DNA of 19,921 bases from Bacteroidales bacterium (lineage in GTDB: Bacteria; Bacteroidota; Bacteroidia; Bacteroidales; Tenuifilaceae). This document shows positions 7,959 to 16,371 of this stretch, piece after piece. How positions within the stretch are numbered: the stretch's first letter is position 1; each line of letters opens with the position of its first letter. The translations under genes and the position numbers were made by a program. The notes below the pieces were generated by a model. The model had not been told where the DNA came from. It saw nothing but the letters and a program-made list of their open reading frames with translations, and did no database searches. Location of the stretch: assembly GCA_008933525.1 (NCBI GenBank), contig WBUV01000011.1, positions 1 to 19,921 of the forward strand. Reading direction: 5' to 3'.

Positions 7959-9980
7959 ATGGGGGGTTTTAAAAATCCATTTGTTAAAAGTATATTGAAC
8001 CTAAACGTTGACTATTCCGGAAGTTTTTTGTCTAATTTAAAGCGTTACCGTGCTTCGCGAAAGTTCTTAGCTAATCTAAATATCTTAAATCGAGTTAGGC
8101 CAAGAACGTTGTCTGATTTTATGATAGAAAAGCGGCAGCTGCCTTATAGTAAAGTTGGTCGATTTCGTATTATCCGACAGGCATTTAGTTTGTATTTTGG
8201 TGCTAAGTTAGGTAATTCGAAGGCATTTTATAAGAAGTTTCACTCAAAAGTTTTAAATACCCACAAATCTCGTGAAGATTTTTTAGTTAGATCTTTTGTT
8301 TGTAAACTAGATTTTTTTCTTTATAATTTACGACTTTTTGATTCTGTTTTAGAGGCAAAAAAGTATATTAAAAATTTTGGGGTTTTCATAAATGATATTT
8401 TAGTTCACGATAATAATCGTATTCTTAAACAGCTGCAAATTGTTTCGTTTAAACCAGAGCACTGTGTATTCTTTAAATCGCGTTTTTATTTTTATTTTTC
8501 TAATTCATTGCTTTTTTCTCCGTATTACAAACGGATTTTTAAACATTTTTACAGTAGATTGTGGTTGGGTCATAATGTTTTTAATTTTAGCTTTTTAAAC
8601 AGCAAAGCCTTTACTTTTAGTCGGGCCCTAGGTGATTTTAATTTTTCTAAACCAAAATTTTTAGTTGGTTTAGGCAACAACGTTCCTTTGTTTTTAGTAA
8701 ATAATACAGTTAACGGAATTGTGGAGAATCTTATTGGGTTTGCCCTTGGTTTTAAAAAATGTAGATGGCTTAAACGCTGGCGTAATTTACGTGTTGGCCA
8801 TCCGGAGAACATAGAACGCCTGTTCGGCCATAGGCTTTCGGTTAGTCCGTTTGTGTTTGATTCCTTGATTCAACGTTTTCAATTAAGGGCTAGGCGCTTT
8901 TTAACACGTGAGTTTTTTTTTTGTGAGTATTATAACAAAAAAAAAGATTGCGTGCGTAGGTTAAAACAACGTGTGGCGCTTGGTGTTGGTGGTAGTAGAT
9001 CAAGGATTGTATCGTTGGAAACCAACAAAAGAAATACAAACTCTTTTTATAAAGTTGCTGGTAACCAAAAGAGAGAACAGCGGAGGGGGCAGCACAATTT
9101 CTTTTTTAAACGTCGGTTTCGGTTCTTTGGCCAAATACGCGAAGGGCTTGCTTTAAACCGTTGGTATGTTAGAAAAAAAAGTAAAATTTTAAATAGTAGC
9201 AAACCGGAACAACATTTTAAGTTTATTAGGTTTTTGTTTCTTCAGGAGTTTACTAAAGGATTACTACGATTGCTGTCATGGCGTTTAAAAAAAACAAAAA
9301 CCTTCTCGTTGCTGAGTAGACTTCTAGTTCGAAACTTAGTAACGCCGTTTAATCGTCGAGTTAGTAGCCTAAGCGTTAGTTCACTTTTAATGTTTAAACA
9401 TCGTTTTTTATCTGGGTTTGGTTCGTTTTTAAAAAAATCTAAGATTGAACAGTTACTACCACCCCCTTCTTTTTTGTTTGTTGAATCACTGAATTTAACT
9501 AAAACTGTGTTATCATTTTTTTTAATCCTTAATAATACTGCTAAGAGAGCAAAAGCAGGGCTCAGTAAAGAAAGTTTTAGTATTCCTTTAGTTCGTTATC
9601 GTGTGGGTAGGCGAAAGTTTGGGTGGCGCGCTTGGTTTTTTCGAAAATCTCTAAAATTTCGTTCTTCTGCAGTTGCTTTGCTTTTTAACTTTGAAAAAAA
9701 ATATACAAAATATTTGCCTAATGTGTATTTAAATACTTTGAATTATACTCCATGGTACGAGCGTCGACCGTTTAGTCGTTCAAAATTCGTTCGGTTCTTT
9801 AGATTACACCCCCGCTTTTCAAGCGTTTTTTTTCCAAATTTTTTACCGCGTTTTGTTGAACCTAGTTTTAAAAAGTTTGAATTTTTAATTCGACCTACTT
9901 TATTATCACCAATTGATTTGCGGTTACCTTTTCAAGTTAAAAAAAGCACCCGGTTAAACTTAATTTCTTCATTAGTTTAG
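7959..9980 (+). CDS. rps4: Small-subunit ribosomal protein S4, very long
   Basis: S4 binds the 5' domain of the small rRNA early in assembly. The N-terminal part has the S4-like basic run with YSKVGRFRIIRQAFSLYFGAK. The S4 RNA-binding domain follows at about residues 113-165: KLDFFLYNLRLFDSVLEAKK, then YIKNFGVFINDILVHDNNRIL. The C-terminal 40 residues (FVEPSFKKFEFLIRPTLLSP, then DLRLPF) resemble the strand-rich tail of mitochondrial S4 proteins with its E-x-x-x-K-x-x-x-x-I/V-L pattern. Mitochondrial S4 usually has about 200-350 residues; this has 673. The extra roughly 430 residues lie between the S4 domain and that tail, are rich in Phe, Arg and Lys, and match nothing I recognise. The ATG at 7959 is the first plausible start after the double hairpin. 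Confidence 0.85.
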   Translation: MGGFKNPFVKSILNLNVDYSGSFLSNLKRYRASRKFLANLNILNRVRPRTLSDFMIEKRQLPYSKVGRFRIIRQAFSLYFGAKLGNSKAFYKKFHSKVLNTHKSREDFLVRSFVCKLDFFLYNLRLFDSVLEAKKYIKNFGVFINDILVHDNNRILKQLQIVSFKPEHCVFFKSRFYFYFSNSLLFSPYYKRIFKHFYSRLWLGHNVFNFSFLNSKAFTFSRALGDFNFSKPKFLVGLGNNVPLFLVNNTVNGIVENLIGFALGFKKCRWLKRWRNLRVGHPENIERLFGHRLSVSPFVFDSLIQRFQLRARRFLTREFFFCEYYNKKKDCVRRLKQRVALGVGGSRSRIVSLETNKRNTNSFYKVAGNQKREQRRGQHNFFFKRRFRFFGQIREGLALNRWYVRKKSKILNSSKPEQHFKFIRFLFLQEFTKGLLRLLSWRLKKTKTFSLLSRLLVRNLVTPFNRRVSSLSVSSLLMFKHRFLSGFGSFLKKSKIEQLLPPPSFLFVESLNLTKTVLSFFLILNNTAKRAKAGLSKESFSIPLVRYRVGRRKFGWRAWFFRKSLKFRSSAVALLFNFEKKYTKYLPNVYLNTLNYTPWYERRPFSRSKFVRFFRLHPRFSSVFFPNFLPRFVEPSFKKFEFLIRPTLLSPIDLRLPFQVKKSTRLNLISSLV

Positions 9981-10013
9981 CAAAAACTGAGTAGTGTTTT
10001 TTTAAACTAGCTG

Positions 10014-10106
10014 GAAGAGGTGACCGAGAGGTTTAAGGTGTTGGTTTGCTAAACCAATGTATATTTATTACAAAGTATACCATGGGTTCAAATCCCATCC
10101 TCGTCG
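10014..10106 (+). tRNA. trnS(gcu): tRNA-Ser (anticodon GCT)
   Basis: Class II tRNA, 93 bases, with a long variable arm (GTATA...TATAC around 10060-10080). Anticodon stem-loop TTGGT/TTGCTAA/ACCAA (GCT), T arm ATGGG/TTCAAAT/CCCAT, 3' acceptor strand CCTCGTC, discriminator G. The 5' strand GAAGAGG pairs at 1, 2 and 4-7; only position 3 (A:G) fails. Confidence 0.93.
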
Positions 10107-10143
10107 TGTGCTTTATAACTTAAAAAATGGAAGGGTATATAAA

Positions 10144-10224
10144 AACGGTATGGCGGAATTGGTAGACGCGTGGGGCTTAGAACCTCATAGATTTTCTGTA
10201 ACGGTTCAACTCCGTTTACCGGTA
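10144..10224 (+). tRNA. trnL(uag): tRNA-Leu (anticodon TAG)
   Basis: D region TGGCGGAATTGGTAGACGCG, anticodon stem-loop TGGGG/CTTAGAA/CCTCA (TAG), variable arm, T arm AACGG/TTCAACT/CCGTT, 3' acceptor strand TACCGGT, discriminator A. The 5' strand AACGGTA pairs at 1 and 3-7; position 2 is A:G. It lies 46 bases upstream of the atp1 ATG. Confidence 0.94.
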
Positions 10225-10270
10225 CCTACACACTTTAAAGTTTTAACTTTAGATGCTTGTTTAGGTAGTT

Positions 10271-11803
10271 ATGTCAAAATTGGAAACTGTTGTTTTTGAG
10301 CATATTGAAGAGAAACGGCGGGAATCGGCTGCTGGTTCAGATTTGTTTGTTGGGGCTGGCCGTGTTATAAGTATTGGTGATGGTATCGCTATTGTTAGTG
10401 GTTTGTTTGATGTTAAAGCGGGCGAAATGGTTACTTTCGTGGCCTCTGGATTTAAGGGCATGGCGTTAAACTTAAATACCTTTACAGTTGGTGTTGTTAT
10501 TTTTGGTAACGAGCGTTTTGTCCGTCAAGGGGATGTTGTTGTTCGTACAGGCCAATTAATATCAGTTTCTGTCGGTGAGAATCTTTTAGGTCGAGTAATT
10601 GACCCTTTGGGTAATTTATTGGATCAATCAGATTCGACAAGCACGAGTGCTGAGAATGGCTCAGAGGTTCGTCGAATTGAAGTTAAAGCTCCTGGTATTA
10701 TTGCTCGGCATTCCGTATTTGAACCTCTTCAAACAGGGTTAAAAGCTATTGATAGTTTGGTACCTATCGGAAGGGGTCAACGTGAGTTAATTATTGGTGA
10801 TCGTCAAACAGGTAAAACCGCTATTGCAATTGATACCATTATTAATCAAGCTGCTCAAAATTCAACCTCAGATAGTCCAGTTACTTGTATTTATGTTGCT
10901 GTTGGTCAAAAGCGCTCAAGCGTTTCGAAGTTAGTTTCAACTTTGGAGAAATACCAAGCACTACTATCTACGATTATTGTTGCAGCTACTAGTTCTGAAT
11001 CGGCTCCTTTACAGTTTTTAGCACCTTACACAGGTTGTACTGTTGGTGAGTTTTTTCGTGATAGTGGGAGACATGCGTTAGTTATTTATGATGATTTATC
11101 AAAACAAGCTGTTGCTTACCGACAAATGTCATTGTTGTTACGTCGACCGCCTGGACGTGAAGCATACCCTGGTGATGTTTTTTACTTACATTCTCGTTTA
11201 TTAGAACGAGCAGCAAAATTATCATCAGCACTTGGGTTTGGTTCATTAACTGCATTACCGGTTATTGAAACCCAAGCAGGTGATGTTTCTGCTTATATTC
11301 CAACTAACGTTATTTCTATTACAGATGGTCAAATTTTCTTAGAGACTGAATTATTTTTTAAAGGTATTCGTCCTGCAATATCGGCTGGTTTATCAGTAAG
11401 TCGTGTTGGTTCAGCTGCGCAAGTTAAGGCTATGAAACAAGTTGCTGGTAGTTTAAAATTAGAACTAGCACAATACCGTGAAATTGCTTCATTTGCAAAG
11501 TTTGGATCAAACTTGGATGAAGAGACTCAACAAATTCTTAACCGCGGGTCTAGATTAACTGAGATTTTAAAACAAGATCAATTTAGCCCATTATCGGTTA
11601 CTAAGCAAGTTTTAATGATTTTTTCTGGAGTTTTTGGGTTTTTAGATCGGTTAGAGCTATCCCAAATCCAGGATTTTGAAAAACGCTTGTTTAATTTTAT
11701 TGATGAGTCAGTACTTTTTTCTGTTATTGGACGTGAACTTTTAGATAAGACTATTTTGGCCTCTGTTATTGCTGTTGTTGTTAAAAAGTACTTTGATAAG
11801 TAA
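10271..11803 (+). CDS. atp1: ATP synthase F1 subunit alpha
   Basis: This is the non-catalytic nucleotide-binding subunit of the F1 head of ATP synthase, in the matrix. The protein has 510 residues, the normal family length. The Walker A motif GDRQTGKT is at 176-183, preceded by [20 protein letters not shown]. Further family signatures are [30 protein letters not shown] (Walker B region), [20 protein letters not shown], the alpha-beta signature region [20 protein letters not shown], and [21 protein letters not shown]. The ATG at 10271 gives the usual N-terminus. Unlike the ribosomal proteins here it carries no insertions, which shows that the sequence expansion in this genome is gene-specific. 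It is flanked by trnL(UAG) and trnI(GAU), which probably define the mRNA ends. Confidence 0.99.
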   Translation: MSKLETVVFEHIEEKRRESAAGSDLFVGAGRVISIGDGIAIVSGLFDVKAGEMVTFVASGFKGMALNLNTFTVGVVIFGNERFVRQGDVVVRTGQLISVSVGENLLGRVIDPLGNLLDQSDSTSTSAENGSEVRRIEVKAPGIIARHSVFEPLQTGLKAIDSLVPIGRGQRELIIGDRQTGKTAIAIDTIINQAAQNSTSDSPVTCIYVAVGQKRSSVSKLVSTLEKYQALLSTIIVAATSSESAPLQFLAPYTGCTVGEFFRDSGRHALVIYDDLSKQAVAYRQMSLLLRRPPGREAYPGDVFYLHSRLLERAAKLSSALGFGSLTALPVIETQAGDVSAYIPTNVISITDGQIFLETELFFKGIRPAISAGLSVSRVGSAAQVKAMKQVAGSLKLELAQYREIASFAKFGSNLDEETQQILNRGSRLTEILKQDQFSPLSVTKQVLMIFSGVFGFLDRLELSQIQDFEKRLFNFIDESVLFSVIGRELLDKTILASVIAVVVKKYFDK

Positions 11804-11827
11804 TTATTTTTATCTATTATTAAGGAA

Positions 11828-11900
11828 GTGCCTGTAACTCAGCGGTTAGAGTGCTCGTTTGATAAGCGAGAGGTCAGTAGTTCAAGTCTACTCAGGCGAA
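11828..11900 (+). tRNA. trnI(gau): tRNA-Ile (anticodon GAT)
   Basis: Anticodon stem-loop CTCGT/TTGATAA/GCGAG (GAT), T arm AGTAG/TTCAAGT/CTACT, 3' acceptor strand CAGGCGA, discriminator A. The 5' strand GTGCCTG pairs at 3-7. Position 1 is G:A and position 2 is a T:G wobble. It lies 24 bases after the atp1 stop. Confidence 0.94.
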
Positions 11901-11974
11901 CTTCCTGTTTAATTCTTTATACTATATTTAATTAATTGTTTTGTTTAAATTTTTTCTTTCTTTTACATGTATAT

Positions 11975-12625
11975 ATGCAAACGCTTTTAAATTCTCTAAC
12001 AAAAGTTTTTCCAGGTTTATACGAGGCGGCTGTTTTGGATTATCGTGATTTAAACCAACCGCAAATTACTATATGTGTTTTTTTTCAAGAAGAACTGCTT
12101 AAACTGGTGTATTTTTTAAAAACTAATTCTAAATTTTTGTTAAACTGTTTAGTTGATATCACCGCTGTTGATTGGTTGGGGTCAGAGTTCAATGAACCCA
12201 TATCTTTCTTAAGCTGGTCTAATAGTCGATTTCAATTAGTGTATAATTTTTTGTCTTTATACCATAATTTTAGAGTAAGATTAGTTTTTTTTATTACCGA
12301 GTGGTTCCCTGTTTCTTCAATAACTTTTATGTTTAAATCTGCTTCTTGGTTTGAGCGTGAGGCTTGGGATATGTTTGGTATTTTTTTTGATAAACATTCC
12401 GACCTTAGGAGGATTTTAACTGATTATGGTTTTAATGGATTTCCTTTAAGAAAGGATTTTCCGTTATCTGGTTACGAGGAAACCAGTTATAGTGAAGTTC
12501 TAAAAGGGGTTTTTTATGATGTTATTGAATTGTCTCAGGAAATGAGAAATTCAAATTTAATAAACCCGTGGATCACTTCGACCTCTGTTTTAGCAAAATT
12601 TTATTTACCAAATATAAAACTTTAA
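11975..12625 (+). CDS. nad9: NADH dehydrogenase subunit 9 (30-kDa subunit, NuoC type)
   Basis: This is a peripheral-arm subunit of complex I. The NuoC/30-kDa signature is clear: SWFEREAWDMFGIFFDKHSD, then LRRILTDYGFNGFPLRKDFP, then LSGYEETSYSE (about residues 124-175). The frame is open further upstream from a TTG at 11936, but the ATG at 11975 gives the family-like N-terminus MQTLLNSLTKVFPG and is preferred. The resulting 216 residues are near the usual 190-200, with no large insertion. The stop is 14 bases before the ATG of the next ORF, so the two are probably on one transcript. Confidence 0.96.
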   Translation: MQTLLNSLTKVFPGLYEAAVLDYRDLNQPQITICVFFQEELLKLVYFLKTNSKFLLNCLVDITAVDWLGSEFNEPISFLSWSNSRFQLVYNFLSLYHNFRVRLVFFITEWFPVSSITFMFKSASWFEREAWDMFGIFFDKHSDLRRILTDYGFNGFPLRKDFPLSGYEETSYSEVLKGVFYDVIELSQEMRNSNLINPWITSTSVLAKFYLPNIKL

Positions 12626-12639
12626 TTATTGTATAAACC

Positions 12640-14193
12640 ATGAAGGCTTTTTTAAACTATATTATAGAGAAGGTAGATATAGATGCTATTATTATTTTCT
12701 TTGAAAAGATTAGAAGGGGGTTTGTTAAATGGAAGAAAGCACCGCGAAAATTTTTAACTTTTTGTATTCTTCCTTTTTCATATGTGTGTGCAGGGGTTAG
12801 TTCTTTTTTGCTTAATTTAATATGGGCTTACTGGTTTATTAGATATTTTATTTTTAGAGCAGATAAATACTCGCTTTCTGCAACCGCCAGTGATGCTGGA
12901 AGGGATTACAAACTGCAATTTATTCCACTTTTTGTAAGGAATGACTTGTGCGTTAGAGCTGTTAACCCATGTGATCCTACTGAGATTGTGTATGACACTT
13001 TGATTTATAAACCTTTCGCTTTTGGTCTTGCTATTGTCTTCATTAATCTGTTAATGATTTATTTTGTTTATTTATATTATCACCATATACGTCAACTAGA
13101 AGAGGACCAGTATTTCCTAATTTTATTAATTTTTGGTCTTTTTGGTTTATTTATAAGTTGGATTTCTTTAGGTTGCCTTCTAACCATTTTGGATGGTATT
13201 CTTACACATAGTTTTTTTAATTTTACTACGGATGATTATACTCAGGCTGAGTTGGTTTTCGAGCCTTATTTGATTTCCAAATTTATTAAACTTAAGGTTA
13301 CTAGGTTATATACTATTCCAGACTTGTACCAATACGTATTTCTTCGTCATGCAACAGAGTGTTTAGAGGCTCACGCTCCGGAAGGCCTTTTTGACTATAA
13401 GAGAGATGAGATTATAGAACGTTTTAAACAGTGCTTTCCTTACGATCTTGTAATGGATCAGGGTAGATATAAGCCAGCCAACAGCGACGACCTTGCTTTT
13501 CGTAAGCGTTCAGCAATACCAACTACGCTTTTGGAGTATACGACACCAGGTTGGCAGTTTAACCATCACAAAGATATTGGACCTTATTATCGTTATTATC
13601 CTGAGCACGCCCCTAACGCGTTTGATAAGTTTACTGTTGATAATGTGTTACGTGCAGCCGAAGAGGCGGTTTCTTCCTTCGTTACTGAAGATCAAGAGTA
13701 TAATGTAATGTGTCGTGATCATTTTACTACTCCTTTTCAACAAACTTGTAGGGCGTGGGCAGCTGCGTGGATTAGTATGAAATACGCCTTGGCTTATTAC
13801 CAAAAATCATGGTTTAATCGTTTTATATTTAGAGGAAAGCTTCTAAGAACTATTTTTTCCATGGAAAATATAATAAAAGTCTGGCAAGGTTATAGTTATA
13901 ATTGGTATCCGGTACGTCTACTTGCACATTGGTTCAACATGGATGCAGATTTGTGGCGGCTTCATTATGGTGAACGTAAACGTACTTGGGGTGAAACTCC
14001 TCAAGGAAGAAAATATAATAGATATTATTATAGTTCCGAATGGTGGGGAGAAAAATATATGTATGAGTTTGTCAAAAATAAAAAAGGTAAATGGGTTCGC
14101 GGGCCTCGGAAGCCGTACAAGGAAGCGTATCATTATAATTATGATCCACACCGGCATTACGCGGGTAATTATTATGATTGGCGGCATTGGTAG
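12640..14193 (+). CDS. Unidentified membrane protein ORF, 517 residues, Tyr/Trp-rich C-terminus
   Basis: I do not recognise this protein. Three hydrophobic segments look membrane-spanning: about residues 38-72 (with LIWAYWFIRYFIF), 127-149 (AFGLAIVFINLLMIYFVYLY) and 159-187 (LILLIFGLFGLFISWISLGC). The remaining roughly 330 residues are hydrophilic and unusually rich in Tyr, Trp and His, ending with tracts such as YNRYYYSSEWWGEKY and HRHYAGNYYDWRHW. Composition and codon choice look more balanced than in the Phe-rich ribosomal protein expansions, which argues for a constrained gene. It uses TGG for all Trp and ends on TAG. It follows nad9 by 14 bases and precedes trnW. By context it could be a divergent respiratory-complex or ATP-synthase subunit, but no catalytic or cofactor motif supports a specific name. 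Confidence 0.8.
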   Translation: MKAFLNYIIEKVDIDAIIIFFEKIRRGFVKWKKAPRKFLTFCILPFSYVCAGVSSFLLNLIWAYWFIRYFIFRADKYSLSATASDAGRDYKLQFIPLFVRNDLCVRAVNPCDPTEIVYDTLIYKPFAFGLAIVFINLLMIYFVYLYYHHIRQLEEDQYFLILLIFGLFGLFISWISLGCLLTILDGILTHSFFNFTTDDYTQAELVFEPYLISKFIKLKVTRLYTIPDLYQYVFLRHATECLEAHAPEGLFDYKRDEIIERFKQCFPYDLVMDQGRYKPANSDDLAFRKRSAIPTTLLEYTTPGWQFNHHKDIGPYYRYYPEHAPNAFDKFTVDNVLRAAEEAVSSFVTEDQEYNVMCRDHFTTPFQQTCRAWAAAWISMKYALAYYQKSWFNRFIFRGKLLRTIFSMENIIKVWQGYSYNWYPVRLLAHWFNMDADLWRLHYGERKRTWGETPQGRKYNRYYYSSEWWGEKYMYEFVKNKKGKWVRGPRKPYKEAYHYNYDPHRHYAGNYYDWRHW

Positions 14194-14265
14194 TTTAAAG
14201 GCTGTGTCCTGTAACGACCTACTTGTGCAAATTGTTTTCTTTTTGGTTAAACTTATATAAGGCTT

Positions 14266-14336
14266 GTTTGGGTAGTTTAATGGTAAAATGTAAATTTCCA
14301 AAATTTGAGTTGTGGGTTCGAGTCCTGCCCCCCGGG
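14266..14336 (+). tRNA. trnW(cca): tRNA-Trp (anticodon CCA)
   Basis: D stem GTTT/AAAT, anticodon stem-loop TAAAT/TTCCAAA/ATTTG (CCA), T arm GTGGG/TTCGAGT/CCTGC, 3' acceptor strand CCCCCGG, discriminator G. The CCA anticodon reads UGG only, which fits UGA not being a Trp codon here. The 5' strand GTTTGGG pairs only at 5-7. Position 4 is T:C, 3 is T:C, 2 is a T:G wobble and 1 is G:G. This is the only tRNA gene in the window with a mismatch at position 4. The run of six C's could hide a length error. Confidence 0.85.
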
Positions 14337-14404
14337 TTTTTATGTAATAATAATAAAAACTTAAGCTTAAAATTTTTAACTAGAAGTTATACGGTGAATT
14401 TCTC

Positions 14405-15250
14405 ATGTCAATGTTTGAGTATAAACGAATTAATTTTAGGTCTAACGGTGGCAGGATTGTCCTTCCGTTAAATTTTAATGAGTCGAAGAGTAACTTTTTT
14501 CTACGGAATCACGAATCGATATGGTTAGTTAACCAATCGAAAATGACTTTAGCAGGTCAATCAAAATTTCAGTGTATTCCGGGTCAAGTAAAAATGGCGC
14601 CTCCTATAGGGCCGCTACTAGCGCAATTTTTATCGGGCTTAGCGGCTGATTTTATATCTTTTTTAAATGGATTAAAAGATATGGTTCCGGCAAGGTTTGT
14701 GCCTTCGGATGACCAAGAGTTTGAATTAAACCCAGTAAGTATTGCTTTGTACAAATTTAAATCAGAGGAATTTCGCCTACGGTTGTCTTTTAGTACTCTT
14801 CAAATTTTATTTCATTCAGGTAATTCTAACGTAGTTAAAGGGTTGTGGAAAAATAGTTTTGGATTGCTTTTTAAATTAGATAGCAGTTTGGGTGTTAGAA
14901 GTATCTCTGAGACTCTTCGTATTGTGTTAAAAAACATCTTACAGCTAGAATCTTATCTTTTTTTAATTTTAAATTTGTATTTATTGTTTTGCAGTTGGTT
15001 TGTAAAAGGATTTTTTTCAAATAAAAGTACTTTAGATTGCATGGTTTTTAATAAAAAAAATTATGCTTCAGTCTTTTCTTCAAACATTAGTCAGCGCGAC
15101 GTGTTTAATAACGATATTGGTGTTTATGATTTTTTTTTTGAAGATAAACAACTTTTCAGTTTATTTACGGTTTTGTATAGAGCTACTAATTTTATTTGTA
15201 GAGGCTTTAGTTTGCAATTTCGGGGGTTTTCTGGTAAATGTTTGGAGTAA
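14405..15250 (+). CDS. rpl11: Large-subunit ribosomal protein L11, with long C-terminal part
   Basis: L11 forms part of the GTPase-associated centre of the large subunit. The N-terminal domain is recognisable by the proline-rich signature KMAPPIGPLLAQFLSGLAAD (about residues 63-82), followed by FISFLNGLKD and a VSIALYKFK strand. The first roughly 50 residues form an N-terminal extension compared with bacterial L11. The C-terminal RNA-binding domain is not clearly recognisable; the segment GVRSISETLRIVLKNI near residue 165 may be its remnant. The frame is 281 residues against about 140 in bacteria, and the last roughly 100 residues are Phe-rich. The gene opens a ribosomal-protein run whose order recalls the bacterial L11/str/S10 operons. 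The ATG at 14405 is used; another Met lies two codons on. Confidence 0.85.
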   Translation: MSMFEYKRINFRSNGGRIVLPLNFNESKSNFFLRNHESIWLVNQSKMTLAGQSKFQCIPGQVKMAPPIGPLLAQFLSGLAADFISFLNGLKDMVPARFVPSDDQEFELNPVSIALYKFKSEEFRLRLSFSTLQILFHSGNSNVVKGLWKNSFGLLFKLDSSLGVRSISETLRIVLKNILQLESYLFLILNLYLLFCSWFVKGFFSNKSTLDCMVFNKKNYASVFSSNISQRDVFNNDIGVYDFFFEDKQLFSLFTVLYRATNFICRGFSLQFRGFSGKCLE

Positions 15251-15305
15251 TTTTTTGTTAATTATTTATAGATCTGTTTTTAATAACCTTTAAATATTTG
15301 TAATA

Positions 15306-15956
15306 ATGCTTGTTTCTTTGCAAAAACTGTTTGTTCGCCCACAACGTTATCAAATTAATTTTCGATTGGGTTTTTATTTTTATGTTTTATACAGTAGTCA
15401 GGCTGGCACGTTGTTTAGCTTGTTTAAAAAAGGATTATCTCCCGGGATCCCTTTTTTGTTGTTGTCTTTTTGTGATTTTTTTAGTAAAGAGTTTTTTTCC
15501 CTATTCAATTTTTATTTATTAAGTATTTTTCAATCTATAGACCAAACCTCATATCAAAGCCTTGCTAGTGGATTACAAATTTTTTATAGAAGAGTACCGA
15601 AGCTTCTTATTGATCAAGAAGCTTTGCCAAAGGTGACTGGATGTTTAACTTCAGTATCTTCTGCTCTAAGTCTTGATTGTTTATTTTTCGTTTTACGGCA
15701 GCAACGGACTGATTTGCAATTAAAATATATTTGGTCCTCTAATTTTTGCACTTTACTAAAGTCAAATAAGGCCTCTTTATTGAGTAATTTAACAAATATT
15801 TCTTATTTGGGGCTTTTTACATCTCTCAATTTTATGGACGGTATGTTTTATTCTTCGTTTCGTGGTCGTTTTTTAACTTTTCTGTGTATTTTTCCTAAAA
15901 TGTTTTTTAATTTTTTATTTTATTTTACTTTTTTTAATAAGCAAAAGTTGTTATGA
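15306..15956 (+). CDS. Unidentified ORF, 216 residues; positional candidate for L10 or L1
   Basis: I cannot identify this ORF by motif. It lies between rpl11 and rps12, where bacteria carry rplA, rplJ and rplL, so a divergent ribosomal protein L10 or L1 is a reasonable guess. The segment [20 protein letters not shown] (about residues 27-46) faintly recalls the L10 N-terminal region, where a short strand precedes an LR-rich helix. This is inference only. The C-terminus is hydrophobic and Phe-rich ([15 protein letters not shown]). It ends on TGA, whose bases overlap the rps12 ATG as ATGA at 15953-15956. The overlap argues that the ORF is translated and that TGA is a stop. An 11-bp stem with one G:T pair lies at 15598-15626. 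Confidence 0.65.
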   Translation: MLVSLQKLFVRPQRYQINFRLGFYFYVLYSSQAGTLFSLFKKGLSPGIPFLLLSFCDFFSKEFFSLFNFYLLSIFQSIDQTSYQSLASGLQIFYRRVPKLLIDQEALPKVTGCLTSVSSALSLDCLFFVLRQQRTDLQLKYIWSSNFCTLLKSNKASLLSNLTNISYLGLFTSLNFMDGMFYSSFRGRFLTFLCIFPKMFFNFLFYFTFFNKQKLL

Positions 15957-16336
15957 TTACTTGTCGAAAATTAGCAAGGTATGGTAGAAAAAAAATTTTA
16001 CATAAGACAAAAGTGCCTGCGTTTCCGCGATGTCCAATGTTAGCTGGTACCTGCGTTAAGGTTCGTATAGCTAAACCAAAAAAACCCAACTCTGCTAATA
16101 GAAAAATTGCTCGTGTACGCCTTTCCAACTTTAATTTTGTAACTGCTTATATACCCGGTCAAGGCCATGTGTTGCAAGAGCATTCTGTTGTTCTTGTGCG
16201 TGGGGGTAGGACCAAAGATTTACCGGGTGTTCGTTATAAACTAATTAGAGGAAAAAAGGATTTTTTGTGGGAAGAGAGGTTTTTACGACGAAAACGTCGA
16301 TCTAAGTTTGGGGTTCCAAAACCAAAAACTAATTAA
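15953..16336 (+). CDS. rps12: Small-subunit ribosomal protein S12
   Basis: S12 lies at the decoding centre of the small subunit and helps control accuracy. The 127 residues match the family length and its signatures: [20 protein letters not shown], the decoding loop [14 protein letters not shown] (about 44-57), [20 protein letters not shown], then [13 protein letters not shown]. The ATG overlaps the stop of the preceding ORF by four bases, suggesting translational coupling. There is no insertion in this protein. It is followed by the putative rps7, the str-operon order. Confidence 0.98.
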   Translation: MITCRKLARYGRKKILHKTKVPAFPRCPMLAGTCVKVRIAKPKKPNSANRKIARVRLSNFNFVTAYIPGQGHVLQEHSVVLVRGGRTKDLPGVRYKLIRGKKDFLWEERFLRRKRRSKFGVPKPKTN

Positions 16337-16371
16337 CTTTTTAGTAAATATGTTTGTGTTATCTATTTTAA

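Noticed and set aside
13918..14301. ORFs on both strands overlapping the end of the 517-codon ORF
   Set aside because: They are frame shadows of the Tyr/His-rich C-terminus and show no independent features.
14223..14471. Plus-strand ORF of 82 codons over trnW
   Set aside because: It overlaps trnW and the start of rpl11, with no domain.
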